A stretch of 64,000 nucleotides of DNA from Pseudorhodobacter aquimaris (GCF_001202025.1 NZ_LGHS01000046.1:186001-250000), one strand, 5' to 3'; shown: positions 37,523-48,522, counted from the first letter of the stretch. Made by a program: numbers and translations. The notes: generated from the letters alone by a model not told the origin.

Positions 37523-38611
37523 ATGCGTTTGAAACTTGCACTGTTGCCCGGTGACGGCATCGGCCCAGAAATTACGACTGCAACCAGAACCGTGCTGGAT
37601 GCAGCGGATAAGGCTTTCGACCTTGGGCTAAGCTGGGTCGAGGTTGCAATCGGCTTTGAGGCGCTTGAAAAATCGGGCAGCACCTTTCCCGATAGCGCGC
37701 TTGAGGCGGTGCGGGGCTGTGACGGGCTGATCTTGGGGCCGGTCTCGCACAACAGCTATCCACAGCGTGCCGAGGGGGGGCTGAACCCGTCAGGAGAGCT
37801 GCGCAAACGTCTGGACCTTTTCGCCAACATTCGCCCCGCCCGCAGCCGTGCCGGTATTGCGCCGCGCACAGGGGTGCCGATTGATCTGGTGGTGGTGCGC
37901 GAAAACACCGAAGGGTTCTATGCCGACCGCAATATGTTTGCAGGCGCCGGTGAGGTGATGCCGACCGAGGATGTCGCGCTCGCGTTTCGCAAGATCACCC
38001 GCAGCGCCAGTCTGAACATCGCTCGCGCCGCCTTTGCCGAGGCCGAGGCGCGGCGCAAGGCGGGCACGGGCGCCGGCAAGGTGACGGCGGTCCATAAGGC
38101 CAATGTCATGCGGGTCTCGGACGGGTTGTTCCTGGAGTGTGTGCGTAGTGTTGCCAAAGAGCACCCGCAGATCGTTTATGATGAGCGGCTTGTGGATGCG
38201 ATGTGCGCCCATTTGGTGCGCAATCCGGCAGAGTTTGACGTGATCTGCACCACCAATATGTTTGGCGATATCCTGTCCGATCTGGCCTCGGAAATTGCGG
38301 GCAGCCTTGGGCTGGCGGCCTCGCTGAACGCAGGCACCGACAATGCGATGGCACAGGCACAGCACGGATCGGCCCCCGATATCGCAGGTCAGGATAAGGC
38401 GAATCCGTCCTCTTTGATCGGATCGGCGGCGATGTTGCTGGATTGGCTGGGCACCAAGCTTAAGGATGCCGATTTATGTGCGGCGGCAAAGGCCGTTGAT
38501 GCGGCGCTGGAGGCGGTGCTGTCGCAGCCCGAAAAACGTACCGGCGATCTGGGCGGTCGGTCGGGTACACGCGCCTTTGCCAAGGCGGTTGCGGGCGCGC
38601 TAACGGCCTAA
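37523..38611 (+). CDS. Isocitrate/isopropylmalate dehydrogenase family protein
   Basis: A 362-residue beta-decarboxylating dehydrogenase. The N-terminal LLPGDGIGPEI, VRENTEGFY, the HKANVMR lysine segment and TNMFGDILSDLASEIAG metal/cofactor segment are intact. The family includes 3-isopropylmalate, isocitrate, homoisocitrate and tartrate dehydrogenases; the substrate loop here (LNPSGELRKRLDLFANIRPAR in parts) does not let me choose. AGGAG lies ten bases before the ATG. Position at the end of the tct operon suggests oxidation of a hydroxy-tricarboxylate such as isocitrate or of tartrate. A terminator-like hairpin follows. Confidence 0.78.
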   Translation: MRLKLALLPGDGIGPEITTATRTVLDAADKAFDLGLSWVEVAIGFEALEKSGSTFPDSALEAVRGCDGLILGPVSHNSYPQRAEGGLNPSGELRKRLDLFANIRPARSRAGIAPRTGVPIDLVVVRENTEGFYADRNMFAGAGEVMPTEDVALAFRKITRSASLNIARAAFAEAEARRKAGTGAGKVTAVHKANVMRVSDGLFLECVRSVAKEHPQIVYDERLVDAMCAHLVRNPAEFDVICTTNMFGDILSDLASEIAGSLGLAASLNAGTDNAMAQAQHGSAPDIAGQDKANPSSLIGSAAMLLDWLGTKLKDADLCAAAKAVDAALEAVLSQPEKRTGDLGGRSGTRAFAKAVAGALTA

Positions 38612-38683
38612 CTTCCCATAGTATTTCCGTGTCTGGGCCCGGCCGCCGCGCCATGGTTGATTGCACGCTATGCCTATCCATAA

Positions 38684-38712
38684 CTGTGCCGCAAGACGCG
38701 GCGGCAGTTTTT
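38684..38712 (+). terminator. Terminator-like hairpin ending the tct operon
   Basis: GCCGC (38688-38692) pairs with GCGGC (38698-38702), and outer CTG (38684-38686) with CAG (38705-38707) across a small bulge, followed by five T residues (38708-38712). Confidence 0.5.
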
Positions 38713-38800
38713 GCAGATGCGCGATACATTGGCTCATGACGGTTTGTGTTGGGGTGACGAGATGCTAGACAGGAGGGAACTAAAGGGATAAAGGATGGCA

Positions 38801-38812
38801 GTTAGCGCTAAC
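38801..38812. promoter_or_regulatory. LacI-type operator-like palindrome before zwf
   Basis: GTTAGCGCTAAC is a perfect 12-bp dyad with the central CG and TTAGCGCTAA core typical of LacI/GalR-family operators. It lies 31 bases upstream of the ATG at 38843 and would fall inside the coding region if the ATG at 38795 were used. Confidence 0.5.
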
Positions 38813-38842
38813 AATTACGCAACCCCGCAGAAAGGTAGCCCA

Positions 38843-40297
38843 ATGGTCTCACGCGTTATACCGGTCGATGTCTTTGATCTGGTGGTGTTTGGCGGCACCG
38901 GTGATTTGGCACAACGCAAAATCATTCCGGGGTTGTATCGGAGGTACTGGGGCGGACATATTCCACCCGAAAGCTGCATTATTGGTGCGGCACGCTCTGA
39001 TCTGGACGATGCGGGTTACCGCGCGCTGGCGCGTGAGGCGATCATCGAATATGTTGCCGAGGATAAGCGCGACCCTGAGATCATCGAGGCCTTTCTGGCC
39101 CGCCTAAGCTATGTCGCGATTGATGCCAAGGGCACGGGTGGCTGGGACAAGCTCAAGGCGCGGGTGCGCAAGGGCACGGTGCGGGCGTTCTACTTCTCGG
39201 TCGCGCCCTCGCTGTTCGGGGATTTGGCAGAGCGTTTGCACCTGCATGGAATTGCAAATCCCGAAAGCCGGATCGTGGTGGAAAAGCCTTTTGGCCGGGA
39301 TCTGGAAAGTGCCAAAGCGCTGAACGCCGTTCTGGCACAGCATTTCACCGAGGCACAAATTTACCGGATCGACCATTATCTTGGCAAGGAAACCGTGCAA
39401 AACCTGATGGCGGTGCGCTTTGCCAATATCCTGTTCGAGCCGCTGTGGAAATCCGAGTATGTTGATCATGTTCAGATAACGGTGGCCGAAACCGTGTCGG
39501 TTGACGGGCGCGGCTCTTATTATGATCGGGCGGGGGCGATGCGGGATATGGTGCAAAACCATATGATGCAGCTTTTGTGCCTGATTGCGATGGAACCGCC
39601 TTACCACTTTGACCCGGATGCTGTGCGCGATGAAAAGCTGAAGGTGATCCGCGCGCTGGACCCGGTTTCGCCGGATGATATTGTGCGCGGGCAATATCTG
39701 GCGGGCAACGGGCAAGGCAGCTATTTGGAGCATTGCGAGGATCCGGCCAGTAAAACCGAAAGCTATATCGCGCTGAAGGTGAATATTTCGAACTGGCGCT
39801 GGAAGGGGACCCCGTTCTATTTGCGTACCGGTAAGCGACTGCGGGCCCGGACATCCGAGATTGCGATCACTTTTCGTGAGCCGCCACATTCCATCTTTGA
39901 CGATGCCGAGGGTTGGCGCGAAAATGTGCTGGTGATCCGCCTGCAACCCAATGAGGGTATGAACCTCAAGGTGATGATCAAAGAGCCGGGGCCGGGCGGG
40001 ATGCGTTTGACCCAAGTGCCGCTTGATATGTCCTTTGCCGAGGCCTTGGGGGAAAGCGGGGCGGATATTCCGGACGCTTATGAACGGCTGATCATGGATG
40101 TGATCCGTGGCAACCAGACCCTGTTCATGCGCGGTGATGAAGTTGAGGCCGCATGGAGCTGGACCGACCCGATCATTGAGGGATGGGAAGAACGGGGCGA
40201 CAAGCCGATGCCCTATGATGCAGGATCATCGGGACCAGAGGATGCCTTGATGCTGATGCACCGCGACGGGCGGCGCTGGCGGGAGATACGGGAATGA
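38843..40297 (+). CDS. zwf: Glucose-6-phosphate 1-dehydrogenase
   Basis: The 484-residue enzyme oxidises glucose 6-phosphate to 6-phosphogluconolactone, feeding the Entner-Doudoroff and pentose phosphate routes and making NADPH. The GGTGDLAQRK cofactor segment and the active-site RIDHYLGKE motif are intact. The start at 38843 (MVSRVIPVDVFDL) gives the usual family N-terminus and has AAAGG upstream; the ATG at 38795 would add 16 unrelated residues and include the palindrome at 38801-38812. It overlaps pgl by four bases in an ATGA. Confidence 0.94.
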   Translation: MVSRVIPVDVFDLVVFGGTGDLAQRKIIPGLYRRYWGGHIPPESCIIGAARSDLDDAGYRALAREAIIEYVAEDKRDPEIIEAFLARLSYVAIDAKGTGGWDKLKARVRKGTVRAFYFSVAPSLFGDLAERLHLHGIANPESRIVVEKPFGRDLESAKALNAVLAQHFTEAQIYRIDHYLGKETVQNLMAVRFANILFEPLWKSEYVDHVQITVAETVSVDGRGSYYDRAGAMRDMVQNHMMQLLCLIAMEPPYHFDPDAVRDEKLKVIRALDPVSPDDIVRGQYLAGNGQGSYLEHCEDPASKTESYIALKVNISNWRWKGTPFYLRTGKRLRARTSEIAITFREPPHSIFDDAEGWRENVLVIRLQPNEGMNLKVMIKEPGPGGMRLTQVPLDMSFAEALGESGADIPDAYERLIMDVIRGNQTLFMRGDEVEAAWSWTDPIIEGWEERGDKPMPYDAGSSGPEDALMLMHRDGRRWREIRE

Positions 40298-40965
40298 ATC
40301 TGATTGAATATGCTGACCGGGAAATGATGATGATGTCGCTGGCGAATAAGATCGCCGGCGAGTTGGGCGCGGTGTTGCGTCAAAAGGGACGTGCCAGCCT
40401 TTCTGTGCCGGGTGGGACCACGCCGGGGCCGGTGTTCGACATGCTTTCTGCGGTGGATCTGGACTGGGCGAATGTCGCGGTATTCCTGAACGATGAACGT
40501 TGGGTGTCCGAGGACAATCCACGTTCCAACACCGGTCAGTTACGACAGCGGCTGCTGCAAGACCGCGCCGCCAAGGCGCAACTGGTGCCACTTTATGCGC
40601 CCGTGGATCGGCCCGAGGACGCGATGGAATCCTTGGCCGAGGGTATCGTGCCGCATCTGCCGATTTCGGTGCTTTTGCTGGGGATGGGTGCGGATATGCA
40701 CACGGCCTCGCTTTTCCCCGGTGCGGACCGCCTGCAAGAGGCCCTGGCCGATGATGCGCCTGTTTTGCTGCCGATGCGTGCGCCAGGCGCGGATGAGCCG
40801 CGGATCACGCTAACCGCACCGGTGTTGCGTGATGCGTTGAACATCCATATCCTGATCATCGGCGCGGACAAGCGCGCCGCGATAGAGCGCGCCGCAAACC
40901 TGCCGGTTGAGGAGGCGCCTGTGCGCGCAATTCTGGCCGATGCAACAATCCACTGGGCGGAGTAA
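40294..40965 (+). CDS. pgl: 6-phosphogluconolactonase
   Basis: A 223-residue DevB/SOL-type lactonase that hydrolyses 6-phosphogluconolactone. The SVPGGTTPGPVFD sugar-phosphate loop, the NDERWVSEDNPRSN motif and LLGMGADMHTASLFPG are present; the last usually reads GMGEDGHTASLFPG, and the key histidine is kept. It starts in an ATGA overlap with zwf and ends five bases before pgi. Confidence 0.93.
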   Translation: MNLIEYADREMMMMSLANKIAGELGAVLRQKGRASLSVPGGTTPGPVFDMLSAVDLDWANVAVFLNDERWVSEDNPRSNTGQLRQRLLQDRAAKAQLVPLYAPVDRPEDAMESLAEGIVPHLPISVLLLGMGADMHTASLFPGADRLQEALADDAPVLLPMRAPGADEPRITLTAPVLRDALNIHILIIGADKRAAIERAANLPVEEAPVRAILADATIHWAE

Positions 40966-40969
40966 ACCT

Positions 40970-42582
40970 ATGACAAACCACTGGCAACGCCTTCGCGACC
41001 ATCACGCACAGATCAAAGATCTTCGTATTGCCGAGCTGCTGGATAACCCGTCACGCGCGCCGGAGTTTTCGGCGCGCCACGGTGAAATGCTGTTTGATTT
41101 TTCCAAGACAGGGATCGATGTCAAAGGGCTTGCAATGTTGCTGGAACTGGCGCAATCAGCCGATGTTGGTGCCAAGCGTGATGCGATGTTCGCGGGCGCG
41201 CAGATCAATGAGACCGAGGGCCGGGCCGTGTTGCACACCGCCTTGCGCAACCTGCAGGCCGATGTGGTTGTGGACGGTGAAAACGTCATGCCCGAGGTGC
41301 GCGCGACCCATGCGCGGATGGCCGATTTCGCGCGCGCTTTGCGCGACGGCAAGATCACAGGGCAGGGCGGGGCCTATACCGATGTGGTTAATATCGGAAT
41401 TGGCGGCTCGGACCTTGGGCCTGCAATGGCCTATATCGCGCTTGCGCCCTATGCCGATGGTCCGCGCTGTCATTTCGTCAGCAATTGGACGGGGCCCATA
41501 TCCATGATACCCTGCGTGGATTGAACCCTGAAACCACGCTGGTCATCGTCGCCTCCAAGACCTTTACGACGATTGAAACCATGACCAATGCGCAAACCGC
41601 AAAGGCGTGGATGGCCGAAAAGGTTGCCGATCCTGCGGCACAGTTCGCCGCCGTTTCCACGGCCGCCGATAAAACCGCCGCCTTTGGCATTGATGCCGCG
41701 CGTGTCTTTGGCTTTGAGGATTGGGTCGGCGGGCGTTACTCGATGTGGGGGCCGATTGGCCTGTCGCTGATGCTGGCCATCGGTCCCGAAGGATTTGATG
41801 ATTTTCTGGCCGGTGGTGCCGATATGGACAGGCATTTCCGCCAAGCTGCCCCTGCACATAACCTGCCGGTTTTGCTGGCACTTGTTGGCATCTGGCACAA
41901 CCAGATCTGCGGCTATGCCACGCGGGCGGTGCTGCCTTATGCACAGCGCCTGTCGCGCCTACCGGCCTATTTGCAACAGCTGGAGATGGAGAGCAACGGC
42001 AAGCGTGTCTCGATGGATGGGGCTGATCTGGTGGAACATTCCGGCCCCGTGGTCTGGGGGGAGCCGGGAACCAATGGCCAGCACGCCTTTTATCAGCTGA
42101 TCCACCAAGGCACGCGTATCATTCCTTGCGAATTTATCGTGACCCGCCAAGGGCATGAGCCTGATCTGGTACATCAGCATTTGTTGCTGGTGGCCAATTG
42201 TCTGGCGCAATCCGAAGCCTTGATGCGTGGGCGTTCGCTGTATGAAGCGACCGAGATCATGGCCGCCAAAGGCCTGACGGGGGGCGAGCTTGACCGACAG
42301 GCCCGCCACCGTGTCTTCCCCGGAAACCGGCCTTCAACCACGCTGGCCCTGCCCAAGTTGACACCCTTTACCTTGGGCCAGATTGTTGCGCTCTATGAGC
42401 ATCGCGTCTTTGTCGAAGGCGTTATTCTGGGACTGAATTCATTCGATCAATGGGGTGTGGAGCTGGGCAAGGAGCTTGCCGTGGCACTGCAACCGATCTT
42501 GGAACGTCGCGCCTCGGCGGATGACAAGGACGGCTCGACCCGGATGCTGGTCGACTACTTGATGGCGCCGCCAAACGGCTAA
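40970..42582 (+). pseudogene. pgi: Glucose-6-phosphate isomerase, frameshifted
   Basis: Two frames together give a complete isomerase of about 537 residues. The first frame (40970-41524) runs through [12 protein letters not shown]; it then misreads, while the second frame resumes at [19 protein letters not shown] and continues through [21 protein letters not shown] and [13 protein letters not shown] to 42582. Restoring one G between 41485 and 41486 turns AAT TGG ACG into AAT GTG GAC and joins the frames. The enzyme links glucose and fructose 6-phosphates. Either a sequencing deletion or a genuine recent mutation; all catalytic segments survive on both sides. GGAG precedes the ATG. Confidence 0.85.
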
Positions 42583-42604
42583 AGGGGGATTTCCCCCCCT
42601 TTAG
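42579..42604. terminator. Hairpin after pgi
   Basis: CTAAAGGGGG (42579-42588) and CCCCCTTTAG (42595-42604) form perfect 10-bp arms with a 6-nt loop and include the pgi stop. No T-run follows, but the stem lies between the convergent pgi and ridA-like genes and can act on both. Confidence 0.6.
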
Positions 42605-42613
42605 CCTATCGCT

Positions 42614-42964
42614 TTACGCAAGGGCTGCAATCACCAGCACTTCAACCCGGTAGCCGGGGGTGGCCAGTTTAGATTCGCCTGCGGCCCGTGCCGGTGTGTG
42701 ACCCTGTGGGACCCAAGCATCCCAGACCGCGTTCATTTCGGCAAAATCGGCCATATCGGCCATCCAGATTTGCGTGGTCAGGATGCGGGTTTTGTCTGTG
42801 CCCGCCTCTGCCAGAAGCTTATCGACCTTGGCCAGACAATCCTTGGTCTGTTCGGTGACAGATGCGTTTTCGGTGCCGACCTGGCCTGCAAGATAGACGG
42901 TGCCGTTGTGAATGACGGATTGGCTCATTCTTGGGCCGGTATGGGTGCGGGTGATCTCAGCCAT
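42614..42964 (-). CDS. RidA/YjgF-family protein
   Basis: A 116-residue small protein with the RidA fold. VYLAGQVGT near the N-terminus and TPARAAGESKLATPGYRVEVLVIA at the C-terminus (given here in part: TPARAAGES, GYRVEVLV) hold the arginine that binds the carboxylate of 2-aminoacrylate-type enamines or imines. RidA proteins hydrolyse reactive imines released by PLP enzymes, working as a cytoplasmic trimer. It is alone between pgi and oxyR. Confidence 0.85.
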   Translation of the reverse strand: MAEITRTHTGPRMSQSVIHNGTVYLAGQVGTENASVTEQTKDCLAKVDKLLAEAGTDKTRILTTQIWMADMADFAEMNAVWDAWVPQGHTPARAAGESKLATPGYRVEVLVIAALA

Positions 42965-43014
42965 GACAAAACTCCTTGTATTTCATGCGATGTCTTTGCC
43001 TAGCGCGCCGTGCG

Positions 43015-43950
43015 TCAGCTGGGAAGAGGTGATTTGTTGACGGGCGGCGTTACTTCGCTGGTTGCAAAGCCAGCCTTGCGAATAATGCCCGCGATATGGC
43101 CAAGCTGCCCCGCCAAGGGGTTGGTCTTGCGCCAGAGCATTCCGATCCGGCGGGTCGGGCGCGGATTTGCCAGCCTCGCAATAGAAACAGAGGCCGATCT
43201 GGTTTCAATCGGCACGGCCATTTCGGGGATCAAGGTCACGCCAATACCTGCACCCACCATTTGCACAAGCGTGGACAGGGCGCTGCCCTCCATTACATCG
43301 CGCGGCAAGCTGGCAGAGATTTTGCAAAAAGACAGTGCCTGATCGCGAAAACAGTGGCCCTCTTCCAATAAAAGCAGCCGCATTTCGCGCAGGCTTGCCG
43401 CATTCGGCACCGGCTTGTCGGCCTCGGCGAGGGGCCGGACCAGCACGAATTCCTCTTCGAACAGCGGTTCTTCGTGCAGGCTGGCGTCTGCGATGGGCAG
43501 GGCCACGATGGCCGTGTCTAGCTTGCCCTCCTTCAGATCTGCCAGCAGCTTTTGGGTCACTGCCTCTCGGGGGCGCAGGTCCAATGCCGGGTATTGTGCG
43601 GTCAACGCCTTGATCATTCCGGGTAAAAAATAGGGGGCAACGGTTGGAATAATGCCAATGCGCAAATGGCCAAGTAGGGGGCTGTATGCTGCACGGGCCA
43701 GATCGTCCAGCTCATCCACCGCGCGTAAAATGTCGTGGGCGCGTTGGGCAAAGACGGTGCCCAGGCTGGTTAACCGGATCTTGCGCGCCCCGCGTTCAAC
43801 CAGCGGTGTGCCAAGGATGGTTTCCAGCTCTTTGATTTGCAGCGAAAGCGCGGGCTGCGAAATCGCGCAGGCGTCGGCCGCGCGGCCGAAATGGCCGTGT
43901 TGGGACAGTGCCTCAAAGTAACGTAGGTGTTTCAAACTGATATAACTCAT
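43015..43950 (-). CDS. oxyR: LysR-type hydrogen peroxide regulator OxyR
   Basis: A 311-residue LysR regulator: helix-turn-helix at about 5-62 (FGRAADACAISQPALSLQIKEL in parts), effector domain about 92-300. The redox pair is visible as C200 and C209 in EEGHCFRDQALSFC, the same spacing as the C199/C208 pair of Escherichia coli OxyR. On oxidation the disulfide switches the protein to activate peroxide defence genes. It is divergent from katG with 108 bases between the starts, which supports the name. The ATG at 43950 is preferred; GTG at 43956 is an alternative. Confidence 0.92.
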   Translation of the reverse strand: MSYISLKHLRYFEALSQHGHFGRAADACAISQPALSLQIKELETILGTPLVERGARKIRLTSLGTVFAQRAHDILRAVDELDDLARAAYSPLLGHLRIGIIPTVAPYFLPGMIKALTAQYPALDLRPREAVTQKLLADLKEGKLDTAIVALPIADASLHEEPLFEEEFVLVRPLAEADKPVPNAASLREMRLLLLEEGHCFRDQALSFCKISASLPRDVMEGSALSTLVQMVGAGIGVTLIPEMAVPIETRSASVSIARLANPRPTRRIGMLWRKTNPLAGQLGHIAGIIRKAGFATSEVTPPVNKSPLPS

Positions 43951-44046
43951 AAGCACAGCATATCGCAGAGATTAGAAAATGCAAATTTTATTAATGAGTG
44001 ACGCGTGCTAATGATACGTCAACGGGGTTTTGGCCCAGTATCTTGA

Positions 44047-46221
<2,175 letters not shown>

Positions 46222-46237
46222 CCTGCCCTTACTAAAG

Positions 46238-46267
46238 AAAATGCCGGGCGCTTTGCCCGGCATTTTT
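46238..46267 (+). terminator. Rho-independent terminator of katG
   Basis: Perfect 12-bp arms (46238-46249 and 46255-46266; GC core GCCGGGC) with a 5-nt loop, ending in five T residues. Confidence 0.88.
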
Positions 46268-46301
46268 ATGTTTGCCGACATTTTTATGTTTGAATGTCGG
46301 C
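46261..46301. repeat. Direct 14-bp repeat and hairpin next to the katG terminator
   Basis: CATTTTTATGTTTG occurs twice (46261-46274 and 46279-46292), an 18-base period. The interval also holds an 8-bp inverted repeat GCCGACAT/ATGTCGGC (46274-46281 and 46294-46301) that ends one base before the stop of the convergent gene. Confidence 0.6.
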
Positions 46302-46730
46302 TCAGGCGGTTTTCGCCATGGCGTCCAATTGATCGCGTAGTCCTTCGAGTTGATAGCCATAGCGCGCCGGAATCCCGATCAGATCATCGGTTGGCATCTG
46401 CCCCGCATGGGCAAGCGCCCAAACGATCGAGGAACGGTTGCCGGATGCGCAATAGGCTAGTACCGGCCCGTTGGCGGCCTTGATGGCGGCGGCCTGCTCG
46501 GTCACGTTTTCCATTGTCATCATGCCACCAATGATCGGATTGGCAAAGAACGCAAGGCCTGCGGCCTCGGCCGCCTCTTGCATGGTCTTGGTGTGCAAGA
46601 AAGGCATAATCTCGCTGTCAGGCCGGTTGTCGATTACGGCAACGAATCCCGCAGCCTTGATATCCGCCAGATCCGCGGTCTCGATTTGTGGCGAAACGGC
46701 ATAGGTCGGGGTGAGAGAGCGAATTTCCAT
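46302..46730 (-). CDS. TIGR01244/DUF442-type sulfur-related phosphatase-like protein
   Basis: A 142-residue protein with a Cys-x5-Arg loop, YCASGNRSS, like that of dual-specificity phosphatases and rhodanese-type sulfur transferases. It resembles the domain fused to beta-lactamase-like hydrolases in the Blh group. It is last in the four-gene blh operon, which points to persulfide or sulfane sulfur handling rather than phosphate hydrolysis. ATG 46730 follows AAGGA by six bases; the TTG at 46736 is less likely. Confidence 0.78.
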   Translation of the reverse strand: MEIRSLTPTYAVSPQIETADLADIKAAGFVAVIDNRPDSEIMPFLHTKTMQEAAEAAGLAFFANPIIGGMMTMENVTEQAAAIKAANGPVLAYCASGNRSSIVWALAHAGQMPTDDLIGIPARYGYQLEGLRDQLDAMAKTA

Positions 46731-46739
46731 CAGCAATCC

Positions 46740-47177
46740 TTAAGCTTGTGCGTCCTGTGGGGTGATCCATGCACGGACCTTTGGTGCAGCCAACATACCC
46801 GCAGCCATCGCGGATAGAAAGAGCAACCCGCCCCATCCGCCAAAGGTGATCGAAGCCATCGCAGGTCCGGGGCACAGCCCGGCCAGCCCCCAGCCCATGC
46901 CAAACAGAACCGAGCCGGTGATCAGGTTATTGTCCAACTTGGTGCTGCTTGGGCCGGGCAGGGAGGTGCCAAGAACAGAAGCCGATCGCCGCGCCGCAAA
47001 GCGCCACGCGATAACCATCGGCAAAATTGCACCCCCCATCACGAAGGCAAGCGTCGGGTCCCATGCGCCGAAAACATCCAGCCAGCCTTGTACTTTGGTG
47101 GTGTCGGTCATCCCCGAGACCAGGGCGCCTGCGCCAAAAATCCCGCCCGCGAGGAAAGAGAAGATATTGCGTTTCAT
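46740..47177 (-). CDS. YeeE/YedE-family membrane protein (second of pair)
   Basis: A 145-residue membrane protein with about four helices and the conserved GLCPGP motif near residue 105 together with GMGWGLAG. YeeE/YedE proteins take up thiosulfate or other sulfane sulfur; the conserved cysteine of the CPGP motif relays the sulfur. This half-size protein pairs with the gene just upstream, and the two starts/stops share one base (TGATG at 47177). Together they probably make one transporter. Confidence 0.82.
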   Translation of the reverse strand: MKRNIFSFLAGGIFGAGALVSGMTDTTKVQGWLDVFGAWDPTLAFVMGGAILPMVIAWRFAARRSASVLGTSLPGPSSTKLDNNLITGSVLFGMGWGLAGLCPGPAMASITFGGWGGLLFLSAMAAGMLAAPKVRAWITPQDAQA

Positions 47178-47605
47178 CAGATCACTCCCAAGACATGACG
47201 GAAGGCCACCATCACCAAACCGCCGGCAAGCAGGTAAAACACCGTGGCCACCATGCCGCGCAGCGAAAACCGCGAGATCCCGCAAACCCCGTGCCCCGAG
47301 GTGCAGCCATTGGCAAACCGCGTGCCTACGCCCACCAACAGACCCGCCGCGATGATCACAATCGGGTTGCTGGTGACATGGGTGCTTGCCCCGCCCCAAA
47401 GCAATGCAAGCACGCCGGGCACCAGCATGAGCCCCGCGACAAAGGCAACCCGTTCAGCGGCATTGCTTCGGCCAGAGCCGTCGATCAGCCCGCCCAGAAT
47501 GCCCGACGCCCCCATGATGCGCCCGTTGATCAGCAAGAACATTGCCGCAGCACCGCCAATCATGAGGCCCCCGATGAGGCCCCAAATCCAATCCATCTCA
47601 ATCAT
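47177..47605 (-). CDS. YeeE/YedE-family membrane protein (first of pair)
   Basis: A 142-residue membrane protein with about four helices and the signature GTRFANGCTSGHGVCGISR near residues 93-111, which carries the conserved cysteines for sulfur transfer. The ATG at 47605 has GAGG five bases upstream; the longer frame to 47659 begins inside the blh stop. It is the partner of the next gene and the second gene of the blh operon. Confidence 0.82.
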   Translation of the reverse strand: MIEMDWIWGLIGGLMIGGAAAMFLLINGRIMGASGILGGLIDGSGRSNAAERVAFVAGLMLVPGVLALLWGGASTHVTSNPIVIIAAGLLVGVGTRFANGCTSGHGVCGISRFSLRGMVATVFYLLAGGLVMVAFRHVLGVI

Positions 47606-47658
47606 ATTATCCTCGGAATTCATGCCGCAGCGGGGTGCTGCGGCGTTGTTTTTCGCCA

Positions 47659-48522
47659 TTATAGCCGGTTCAGCGGCACCTTGAGGTAGCTTACGCCATC
47701 GTCTTCGGGTTCCGGCATCTGGCCTGCGCGCATGTTGACCTGCAACGACGGGATGATCAGTCGAGGCATCGCCAGCGTCGCATCGCGGGCATCACGCATG
47801 GCCATGAAGTCCTCTTTGGATTTGCCCGCGCCGATATGGACGTTTAACGCTTTTTGTGCACCGACTGTGGTTTCCCACGCGTATTCCTCACGGCCCGGTG
47901 CCTTGTAATCATGGCCGACGAAAATCCGGGTCTCATCGGGCAGGGCAAGGATCTTTTGCACGGAATCAAACAGCGTGGCAGATGAGCCGCCGGGGAAATC
48001 ACAACGCGCCGTGCCGAAATCGGGCATGAACAGCGTATCGCCGACAAAGGCCGCGTCGCCGATCACATAGGTCAGGCAGGCGGGCGTATGGCCCGGCGTA
48101 TGCAGCACGTCAGCGCGCAACTGCCCGATCATGAGGCTGTCGCCCTCTTCAAAAAGCTGGTCGAATTGCGATCCGTCCCGCTGAAATTTCGTGCCTTCAT
48201 TGAACACCTTGCCAAAGGTGTCTTGTACCATGGTGATCCGCTGGCCGATCCCGATCTTGCCCCCCAGCCGTTCCTGGATATAGGGGGCGGCGGAAAGGTG
48301 GTCGGCATGGACATGGGTTTCCAGAATCCATTGCAGATCAAGATCTTGGCTGCGCACGAATTCAATCACCGCATCAGCGGATCTGGTGTCGGTGTGTCCC
48401 GACGCATAGTCGAAATCCAGCACGGAATCGATAATGGCGCAGGCGCGGCCTTCCGGTTCCTGAACGACATAGGTCAGGGTATTGGTTGCTTCGTCAAAGA
48501 ATGCGTGAACTTGGGGTTTCAT
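47659..48522 (-). CDS. blh: Beta-lactamase-like hydrolase Blh, probable persulfide dioxygenase
   Basis: A 287-residue metallo-beta-lactamase-fold protein. The metal-binding motif THVHADHLSA, HTPGHTPACL, and GDTLFMPDFG are intact, and the FDEATNTLTYVV start is typical of Blh/ETHE1-like enzymes. These are single-iron dioxygenases that oxidise glutathione persulfide to sulfite and glutathione. GGAGG lies five bases before the ATG at 48522. It leads a four-gene operon with two sulfur transporters and a sulfur-transferase-like gene, and a palindrome of BigR/SqrR type lies upstream. Confidence 0.88.
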   Translation of the reverse strand: MKPQVHAFFDEATNTLTYVVQEPEGRACAIIDSVLDFDYASGHTDTRSADAVIEFVRSQDLDLQWILETHVHADHLSAAPYIQERLGGKIGIGQRITMVQDTFGKVFNEGTKFQRDGSQFDQLFEEGDSLMIGQLRADVLHTPGHTPACLTYVIGDAAFVGDTLFMPDFGTARCDFPGGSSATLFDSVQKILALPDETRIFVGHDYKAPGREEYAWETTVGAQKALNVHIGAGKSKEDFMAMRDARDATLAMPRLIIPSLQVNMRAGQMPEPEDDGVSYLKVPLNRL

